Shown here: in pieces, positions 7,780-12,715 of the stretch
Layout: every line of letters begins with the position of its first letter
Numbering within the stretch: position 1 is the first letter of the stretch
Assembly (NCBI GenBank): GCA_028276305.1
Contig: JAPYWO010000007.1
Location: forward strand, 1 to 12,715
DNA: 12,715 nucleotides
Direction: 5' to 3'
From: Candidatus Thermokryptus sp.
GTDB taxonomy: Bacteria; Bacteroidota; Ignavibacteria; Kryptoniales; Kryptoniaceae
The notes under the pieces: model-generated
Seen by the model: the letters and a program-made list of their open reading frames with translations, nothing else
Database searches by the model: none
Told to the model about the DNA's origin: nothing
Translations under genes and position numbers: made by a program

Positions 7780-8202
7780 GTGGAAGCAGGAGAATTAGGT
7801 AGGAAGATAAGTAATCAATTGGTGGGAAATACTGGTCTTTTTTATGTATGTTATGAGTTGTCCAAGAGGGGGTGGAATTGTTTGCCTACGACGAGGAATG
7901 CGAGGGGTGTTGACATCATAATTTATGATTTAGATGGGGAGAGGAAGTTCACAATTCAAGTTAAGACGCTTAGTAAAAAAAATCCCGTACCTTTCGGTTC
8001 AAAGTTGGAGGTAATGGCTGATTTTGTCATCATATGTGCGGAGATTTTCAGTGAGAGCCCGAAGGTATATATTTTAAAGGGAGAAGAAGTTAAGAAAATG
8101 GTGAAAAAGATGGTTAAAGATAACAGAGTTTCATATTGGTTACAACCAAAGGATTATGATAGGTATAGAAATCGGTGGGAAGTGATTGGGAAGGGGTATT
8201 AA
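7780..8202 (+). CDS. Small PD-(D/E)xK nuclease-like protein
   Basis: This 140-residue protein has the layout of the PD-(D/E)xK endonuclease fold: a first helix with Glu26 in YELSKRGW, a strand with Asp45 in ARGVDIII, and a strand with Gln60 and Lys62 in FTIQVKTLS. Gln in place of Glu/Asp in the final E-x-K position occurs in several families of this fold. The pattern GNTGLFYVCYELSKRGWN followed by TTRNARGVD is one I associate with small hypothetical nuclease-like proteins from many bacteria. The GTG at 7780 is eight bases after AAAGGAGG (7764-7771); a TTG at 7777 would add one residue and cannot be excluded. It lies 87 bases after HerA and shares the purine-rich style, so it may be an accessory nuclease of the system, or an unrelated toxin-like or solitary endonuclease. 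The fold is likely; its substrate is unknown. Confidence 0.72.
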   Translation: MEAGELGRKISNQLVGNTGLFYVCYELSKRGWNCLPTTRNARGVDIIIYDLDGERKFTIQVKTLSKKNPVPFGSKLEVMADFVIICAEIFSESPKVYILKGEEVKKMVKKMVKDNRVSYWLQPKDYDRYRNRWEVIGKGY

Positions 8203-8265
8203 GATAGTTTATAAGTTGGGTGGAGAAATGGAAGTGTGTTTTTGAAATTTCAATGAGGGAATGTA

Positions 8266-9807
8266 ATGATTGTTATAGTTGTAATTGCGATTATAGGTAT
8301 TTTTTCGCAAAGTTTGATTTCGGCTGATAATGGGAAGTGGATAAGGAAGATAATCATTGTGAAAGAGAAAAGTTTTTCAAATTCTCTATCATTTTTAAAT
8401 GATCTTAAATTTTCAACGAAGGACGCGGTTATACTTAACGATATAACCTTTAAAGCTGGGGATAGTTTAGATTTGTATAAATTATATGAGAGCGAGAGAA
8501 TTCTACGGGAGAGGGAATTTCTTGCGAATGTTAAAATGGATCTATCCCCGGTTGGTGACGACTCCGTTGATGTGATTATATCTTTTGCTGATAAATGGTC
8601 AACCTATGTTAATTTTTCATACAGGAGGCAGGGGGATTACAGAAACTATGGGTTGACATTTAAAGACCTTAACCTGTTTGGTTTTGGATACAATGTGAGT
8701 TTATCTTTGGCGTTTTTAAATTTTGGAAAAAGCAGGGAATTCATCTTTTTTGATAAAAACTTATTTGGGACAAGGTATGAGTTTAAATTTCAGGATAAGT
8801 TATATCCGGAGTGGGGGATAAAAACAATTCATCTTCACAGGAGATTTTATTCTTTAGAATCGGGTCATGAGCTAAGTTTGTACTATCAGGATTTCAGCGG
8901 GCAAAAATACATATTTCAAGGCGAATCGTATAAAGGAATGTTCCTGAAAAATAACCTTTTTGAATTTTTAACTTCTATTGGATTGTCAACCGAGGTTTCT
9001 TATCTCAACTCTTCAGAGGCAATATCAAATAGGAGGGCTTTAAAAGTTAGATATTACTTTGACAAGGACAGGGGGGAAGGTTACAAAAGGGAGAATGAGA
9101 TGTTTAACCTTGGCGTTTATACTTGGGCTTTAAGGTATTTAAGATCAAGATATTTTAATTTTTCCATTGATTATGAAGATGTTCAACTTGGACATTTTTT
9201 TGGGCTTTCAACTGGTTTTGATTTAAGGTCTGATTTATGGTACAGCGATTTATCTTTTGGTTTTGCCAATCTTTTCGGGGCAACGAATTATTTATATATG
9301 ATGGGCTATTTCGGGAGGTTTTATCCAAGAAAGGAGGATATGTTTAGATTAGAGTTTGTTTTAACTAAGATATTTTTGAAAAAGAATAATTTTACAATGA
9401 GATTTCAGGCAGTGAAAAATCCGAAAGATTGGGAGCCAATTTTAATAGACATTAAGGACATAAGGGGTGTTGGCTCTGAGAGATATTGGGGAAGGTATAA
9501 GGTAATTATCAACGCTGAGGGTAGATTTTTTGATGTGTTAAGGTTTTGGAAATTTTCATTTGGAATTGATATATTTTTTGAAAAAGCCCTTATGAAATCG
9601 TCGCATATTAATAATTTAACTGATGTAGGGTTTGGTCTTATGATCGAAAATTCCCTGTTGGCTGGGATGAAAATTTTTCGGATTGAGGTTGCATATAATC
9701 CAAATTATAGAAGGTTTACGCCTGTTATATCGGTTGGTGCATTTTTTAGCGCTTTTGGGGATATGGACTTGCCGATGCCCGGACCAAAGAGGACATATCA
9801 ATATTAA
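8266..9807 (+). CDS. Omp85/BamA-like outer-membrane protein with a POTRA-like domain
   Basis: This 513-residue protein starts with a hydrophobic export signal (residues 2-18, likely cleaved after Ala20 in LISA-DNG). Residues about 25-110 have the beta-alpha-alpha-beta pattern of a POTRA domain, including a KAGDSLDLYKLYESERILRE-type helix followed by FLANVKMDL and VDVIISFADK. The rest, about 115-513, is alternating aromatic/polar beta-strands (for example YVNFSYRR, YGLTFKDLNLFGFGYNVSLS) as in a 16-stranded Omp85 barrel. Full BamA has five POTRA domains and about 800 residues, so this is a short relative, perhaps a transporter or assembly factor for a specific partner. The signal lacks the usual basic N-terminus, but an in-frame stop at 8254-8256 leaves no upstream start. 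GAGGGA at 8255-8260 is the ribosome binding site. Family confidence is good; its cargo is unknown. Confidence 0.75.
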   Translation: MIVIVVIAIIGIFSQSLISADNGKWIRKIIIVKEKSFSNSLSFLNDLKFSTKDAVILNDITFKAGDSLDLYKLYESERILREREFLANVKMDLSPVGDDSVDVIISFADKWSTYVNFSYRRQGDYRNYGLTFKDLNLFGFGYNVSLSLAFLNFGKSREFIFFDKNLFGTRYEFKFQDKLYPEWGIKTIHLHRRFYSLESGHELSLYYQDFSGQKYIFQGESYKGMFLKNNLFEFLTSIGLSTEVSYLNSSEAISNRRALKVRYYFDKDRGEGYKRENEMFNLGVYTWALRYLRSRYFNFSIDYEDVQLGHFFGLSTGFDLRSDLWYSDLSFGFANLFGATNYLYMMGYFGRFYPRKEDMFRLEFVLTKIFLKKNNFTMRFQAVKNPKDWEPILIDIKDIRGVGSERYWGRYKVIINAEGRFFDVLRFWKFSFGIDIFFEKALMKSSHINNLTDVGFGLMIENSLLAGMKIFRIEVAYNPNYRRFTPVISVGAFFSAFGDMDLPMPGPKRTYQY

Positions 9808-9824
9808 AATAGAAGTTGGACCTG

Positions 9825-11303
9825 ATGAAGAGGTTAATTTATTTAATTGAAAAGGCGGGAGACATAAAGTTGATTTTATTTTTGTTTTTGCTTCAGTTTG
9901 TGGTCCATGTAAAATATTCAAATTATCCACCAGTTGGTTTTCATCTTTGGAGGCAGACGATGGGGTTGAGCGTTGCGAGGAATTTTTATGAGGAAGGGAT
10001 GAACATTTTGAAGCCACGTTTGGACTCAAGGGGTGAATTGACGGGTATCACTGGTATGGAGTTTCCCGTTGTGAATTACTTAATTGCGGTTTCTTATAAA
10101 ATTTTTGGGTTGAATGATATAACGCCGAGGTATATTATACTTTTATTTAGTTTAGTTGCCATTGCTTATTCTTATTTATTTTTCAAGTTATTATTTGGTG
10201 GAAAGCTTTACGGTTTTGTCGCATCGTTCTTCCTTATCTTCAGTCCCCTATTTTGCTATTACTCATTCGTCGTTATGCCTGAGGTGCCATCTCTTTCTTT
10301 TTTATTTGTTTCACTTTATCATCTTAAGTTATGGGAAGGGAGTTCACGGGCATATCATTTAATTTTATCCCTTTTCTTTCTCAGTTTTTCCGCTTTGATC
10401 AAGGTTAATTCTCTTATATCTTTGCCATTTTTCTTTTTTCTGCTCTATAAGAAAAGGGGGTTGGATTTTAAAAATTTGTTTTTCGTTTTTCTTTCAGTCG
10501 CTTTGGTTGCGGGGTGGTATTTTTATGCGAGGTATTTGAGTTACACTTATAAAAACTTTGACTTTCGGCTTTCGCCAAATCTTACTCATGATATAGATGA
10601 AATTTTGAATTCCACGAAGAGAATTTTCATTCAGTGGTTGCCAGAGCTTTACATAAATTACGCACAATTTATCTTTTTCTTATTGGGAATTTATATTGGT
10701 TTGAAATTTAAATCTAGATATGGTGATGTTTTGAATTTTGTCTTTCTATATGGGGTTGGTTTGATATTTTACATGATTATGTTTTATCCAGCGTTATACT
10801 GGCATGATTACTATATGGTAGCCTCTTTGCCGTTCTTAATTTCAATTTGTGTTGTGGGCTTTAAGTTTTTTATAAGTGATATTTTGGAGGGTGAGGCGAC
10901 ATTTTTTAAAAAGGTCTTGAGATATGTTCTATCTTTCGCTTTAATTTTGGTACCTGTGCTTGGGTCTATAAGGGGGTTATCAAGGTTTGAGGTTGGGTTA
11001 AAGTCAATGCCTGGTGAGCTTTTAACGCTTGAGTCGCATCTTGATGAGGTTATACCTGATAGAAATTCACTTGTTATAGTTTGTTGTGATGAATCGCCGA
11101 GTGTTTATCTTTATTTTGCGCACAGGAAGGGGTGGTCAATAACTGATAAGGTGAGCGAATCAAAATTTATTGAGATGATAGACAAAGGGGCGAAATATCT
11201 CATCTGCGATGATAGGGGTTTTGAGGAGAGGGAGGATATAAAGAGGCATCTTGAGAAAATTTCAGAGTATGGTAGGTTCAATGTATTCAGGTTAAAGAAG
11301 TGA
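9825..11303 (+). CDS. GT-C family membrane glycosyltransferase (PMT/ArnT-like, family 39-like)
   Basis: This 492-residue integral membrane protein has about ten or more hydrophobic segments through roughly residue 380, then a soluble C-terminal domain of about 100 residues. After the first membrane span a periplasmic loop contains FHLWRQTMGLSVARNFYEEG (His40 to Gly58) and then GMEFPVVNY (Glu79), a layout seen in lipid-linked sugar transferases of the PMT_2 group, where acidic residues in this loop act in catalysis. Such enzymes move a sugar from a polyprenyl-phosphate carrier onto a lipid or protein at the outer face of the inner membrane. ATG 9825 is chosen; TTG 9816 in frame would add three residues, and no strong ribosome binding site favours either. 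The gene starts 17 bases after the Omp85-like gene and is probably co-transcribed with it. The acceptor and sugar cannot be inferred. Confidence 0.78.
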   Translation: MKRLIYLIEKAGDIKLILFLFLLQFVVHVKYSNYPPVGFHLWRQTMGLSVARNFYEEGMNILKPRLDSRGELTGITGMEFPVVNYLIAVSYKIFGLNDITPRYIILLFSLVAIAYSYLFFKLLFGGKLYGFVASFFLIFSPLFCYYSFVVMPEVPSLSFLFVSLYHLKLWEGSSRAYHLILSLFFLSFSALIKVNSLISLPFFFFLLYKKRGLDFKNLFFVFLSVALVAGWYFYARYLSYTYKNFDFRLSPNLTHDIDEILNSTKRIFIQWLPELYINYAQFIFFLLGIYIGLKFKSRYGDVLNFVFLYGVGLIFYMIMFYPALYWHDYYMVASLPFLISICVVGFKFFISDILEGEATFFKKVLRYVLSFALILVPVLGSIRGLSRFEVGLKSMPGELLTLESHLDEVIPDRNSLVIVCCDESPSVYLYFAHRKGWSITDKVSESKFIEMIDKGAKYLICDDRGFEEREDIKRHLEKISEYGRFNVFRLKK

Positions 11304-11323
11304 GGTTTTAATGATATTGGTAT

Positions 11324-11352
11324 TTGACTTTAAAAATTTGAATTTGTTAAAT
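11324..11352 (+). promoter_or_regulatory. Possible sigma-70 type promoter for the lipoprotein gene
   Basis: TTGACT (11324-11329, five of six matches to TTGACA) is followed after 17 bases by TTAAAT (11347-11352, four of six matches to TATAAT). It sits in an AT-rich gap between the glycosyltransferase stop and the ATG at 11388, where a new transcript would be expected. If the organism is of the Bacteroidota group, whose promoters differ, this match could be accidental. Confidence 0.35.
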
Positions 11353-11387
11353 TAAAAGTGAAGTAAAAAAATATCGGGGTGATTACT

Positions 11388-11450
11388 ATGAACTACAAAA
11401 CTGTACTTCCGCTGTTAGTATTCTCTCTCTTTCTCTCTCATTTTAATTAG
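11388..11450 (+). other. Out-of-frame lipoprotein signal-peptide start (20 codons)
   Basis: An ATG at 11388, preceded by GGGGTGA (11376-11382), reads MNYKTVLPLLVFSL, a basic then hydrophobic export-signal beginning, and then runs through the TC tract to a TAG at 11448-11450. The downstream body is in the next frame. Adding two bases (one TC unit) or deleting one base inside 11421-11439 joins it to LILISC-SRNSDN, a lipobox with Cys encoded at 11452-11454, and then to the large frame ending at 12621. It is therefore best read as the true 5' end of the next gene, separated by a frameshift. Confidence 0.7.
11421..11439 (+). repeat. TC-dinucleotide tract in a signal-peptide coding region
   Basis: The tract is two TC runs of about four units each, separated by an extra T (TTCTCTCTCT then TTCTCTCTC). 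Tracts of this kind can gain or lose units during replication. Its position exactly where the frame breaks, and the fact that a one-unit change restores the frame, make it a candidate on/off switch. Confidence 0.7.
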
Positions 11451-11472
11451 TTGTTCTCGTAATAGTGATAAT

Positions 11473-12621
11473 TTGGTTCAGTTTGAGGGCAAAGCTGGGG
11501 ATTTCAAGATGGAGGGTAATTCGGGGAGGGTAAATCCGGAGGTAGTAAATCAGGCGCTTGAGAAGTTAGCCAGGACATTTGCACTGGCTGTTAAGGATGT
11601 TGAATTCAGAAAATTTATAAAGGCGGAGGTTGGGAAAAAGTTTGATGGTGACTATGAATTTTTGTATAAGTTTGCCCGGGAAAAGAGGTTTATTGATGGT
11701 GAAAGTTTTGAAACCAAGCTTGGGAAGGGATATTCAAAAGTTTTTAAGCAGGGTCTTAATGAAGGTATTTCAAGAGTAAAAGAACTTGTTGAATTGATCC
11801 CGAAATTTAACATTGCGGTTCCTGTAAATTTTGAAAAGTGGGATGCTGAAAATTATGTTCCGCTCGTTGCGTATCATCCTGTTGGTGTAGATGATAAGTT
11901 AGTTAAGAGGGTTAAGGCGTTTGATAGTGAGGGTAATGAGTATTGGTTAGATGCGTGGAAGGCGCCAGATTTTCCTGTTATAGTTCTTGGGGTAAATGAG
12001 AGGGTAGATGATAATGGTAATGTGAAATATTTTAGTTTGCCTAATATGAGAGAAAGTGAAGATGATGGTGGGGGTGGTGGTAGTTTTGGAGGTGGAGGTA
12101 GTACACAGCCAAGGCAATGGGGGTGTTGGGAGATATTTGAATCTTTGCAGGTACTTGATGATCATGAACCTTGGACAAAAGGCGATCCTGAGATTGTTTT
12201 ATTAGTAAAAGCTAAAAATTATCCTGATGGCCAGTATTTGTTCAAGACAGCTCCATTTAGTGGTTTTGATTTTGCGTGGGAAGGTGCTGGATTACCTTGG
12301 GAGGATGATTACACAGGTTGGAAAACCTATAATTGGGATATGTTTAACTGGACTCAAGATATAGGTGAGTGGGTTGTATATTACTGGTATGAAGACGATT
12401 GGGATTGGAGCTTAACATTAAAAAGCGAGACTATAATTCAAATTATTGAATACATATTTGGTGTTACCATTCCGTTCAAATTTCATGTTAATTTAACAAT
12501 AGGTGATTCAGATGATGAGTATGGGTATAAGGTAGTTTATTTCTCTGATCCATATCAAGTTTATGATTTACAAGGGAAGTTGAAGTGGACTGTTAAATGG
12601 AGAAATCTAACGGGTTCATAA
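11473..12621 (+). CDS. Body of a putative lipoprotein of unknown function (signal separated by frameshift)
   Basis: The frame is open from 11419, but the first usable start without the frameshift is TTG 11473 (next ATG 11509), giving 382 residues and no export signal. With the frameshift repaired the product begins at 11388 with a lipoprotein signal and would be anchored in an outer or inner membrane. Residues about 20-80 are helical and charged (LEKLARTFALAVKDVEFRKF, FDGDYEFLYKFA). About 110-185 is a beta-rich section with FNIAVPVNFEKWDAENYVPL and FPVIVLGVNERVD, a pattern I associate loosely with unnamed lipoproteins of Bacteroidota-like bacteria. A Gly/Ser linker (residues 199-210) separates it from a very Trp-, Tyr- and Asp-rich C-terminal domain (about 215-382). 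Function unknown. If transcribed as it stands, a cytoplasmic truncated form or none would be made. Confidence 0.7.
   Translation: MVQFEGKAGDFKMEGNSGRVNPEVVNQALEKLARTFALAVKDVEFRKFIKAEVGKKFDGDYEFLYKFAREKRFIDGESFETKLGKGYSKVFKQGLNEGISRVKELVELIPKFNIAVPVNFEKWDAENYVPLVAYHPVGVDDKLVKRVKAFDSEGNEYWLDAWKAPDFPVIVLGVNERVDDNGNVKYFSLPNMRESEDDGGGGGSFGGGGSTQPRQWGCWEIFESLQVLDDHEPWTKGDPEIVLLVKAKNYPDGQYLFKTAPFSGFDFAWEGAGLPWEDDYTGWKTYNWDMFNWTQDIGEWVVYYWYEDDWDWSLTLKSETIIQIIEYIFGVTIPFKFHVNLTIGDSDDEYGYKVVYFSDPYQVYDLQGKLKWTVKWRNLTGS
12067..12102 (+). repeat. Gly/Ser linker coding repeat
   Basis: Two GGN-rich blocks encode five glycines and a serine, a phenylalanine, then four glycines and a serine. This is a flexible hinge between the N-terminal and Trp-rich C-terminal domains of the putative lipoprotein and supports a two-domain layout. 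Confidence 0.6.
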
Positions 12622-12642
12622 AAAATAACTTTGGAGGGGATC

Positions 12643-12715
12643 ATGGCGAGATCAAAAAGTGGGAAAGTAAAAGCAGCGTTTCGTCTAGTTATTATAATTC
12701 AAATTTTTATCACTG
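12643..12715 (+). CDS. N-terminal start of an exported or membrane protein (3' end outside window)
   Basis: The ATG at 12643 has GGAGGGG at 12633-12639. The 24 visible codons read a basic stretch (ARSKSGKVKAAFR) followed by a hydrophobic one (LVIIIQIFIT), typical of a signal peptide or membrane anchor. It starts 21 bases after the lipoprotein stop and is probably in the same transcript. Nothing more can be said of its identity. Confidence 0.6.
   Translation, partial: MARSKSGKVKAAFRLVIIIQIFIT

Noticed and set aside
9616..10029. Minus-strand frame of 137 codons spanning the Omp85/glycosyltransferase junction
   Set aside because: It overlaps two well-supported genes, has low-complexity composition and no recognisable domain.
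10150..10450. Another stretch with raised C content, in the glycosyltransferase gene
   Set aside because: It codes for membrane segments rich in Phe, Ser, Leu and Pro, so amino-acid composition can explain it, unlike the third-position shift in the methyltransferase gene.
11341..11353. Small inverted repeat AATTT-GTT-AAATT after the glycosyltransferase
   Set aside because: A five-pair all-A/T stem with no following T-run is too weak for a terminator and overlaps the possible -10 element.

Overview
The window looks like a stretch of a Gram-negative, probably thermophilic, AT-leaning bacterial genome. The Gram-negative reading rests on a predicted Omp85/BamA-like outer-membrane protein and a lipoprotein signal with a lipobox. 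The thermophile suggestion rests on heavy use of AGG/AGA for arginine, Lys/Glu/Ile-rich proteins and a HerA-NurA pair. The overall style would fit the Bacteroidota/Ignavibacteria/Kryptonia side of the tree, but that placement is inference. All genes are on the + strand, packed tightly, and most have strong GGAGG-type ribosome binding sites. No gene-free stretch exceeds 300 bases; the longest gap between large genes is 152 bases (4712-4863) and most of it is filled by a small ORF. I saw no tRNA, rRNA, CRISPR array, transposase or phage gene.

Region 1 (1-8202) looks like a defence island. After the tail of an unidentified gene (1-159) comes a run of closely spaced genes: a large N6-adenine methyltransferase with an N-terminal nuclease-like domain (186-3542), an ABC/OLD-type ATPase overlapping it by one base (3542-4711), a candidate 38-residue protein (4699-4815), a NurA-type nuclease (4864-5997) and a HerA-type hexameric translocase (6004-7692). 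A small PD-(D/E)xK nuclease-like protein (7780-8202) follows after 87 bases. The likely logic is a modification/restriction enzyme that marks or cuts DNA, an ATPase that senses or regulates, and a HerA-NurA motor-nuclease that degrades unmodified DNA. I do not recognise the full gene set as a named system. The second half of the methyltransferase gene, just after its catalytic NPPW motif, changes sharply in base and codon use, as if the target-recognition module had been exchanged.

Region 2 (8266-11303) is envelope biology: a short Omp85-like protein with one POTRA-like domain and a beta-barrel, then a multi-membrane-spanning GT-C glycosyltransferase.

Region 3 (11304-12715) holds a likely promoter, then a lipoprotein gene whose signal peptide (start at 11388) is out of frame with its body (to 12621). 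The frame breaks inside a TC-dinucleotide tract, and adding one TC unit would restore a textbook lipoprotein signal. This is either phase variation, a fresh mutation or a sequence error. The window ends in the first 24 codons of another exported or membrane protein.
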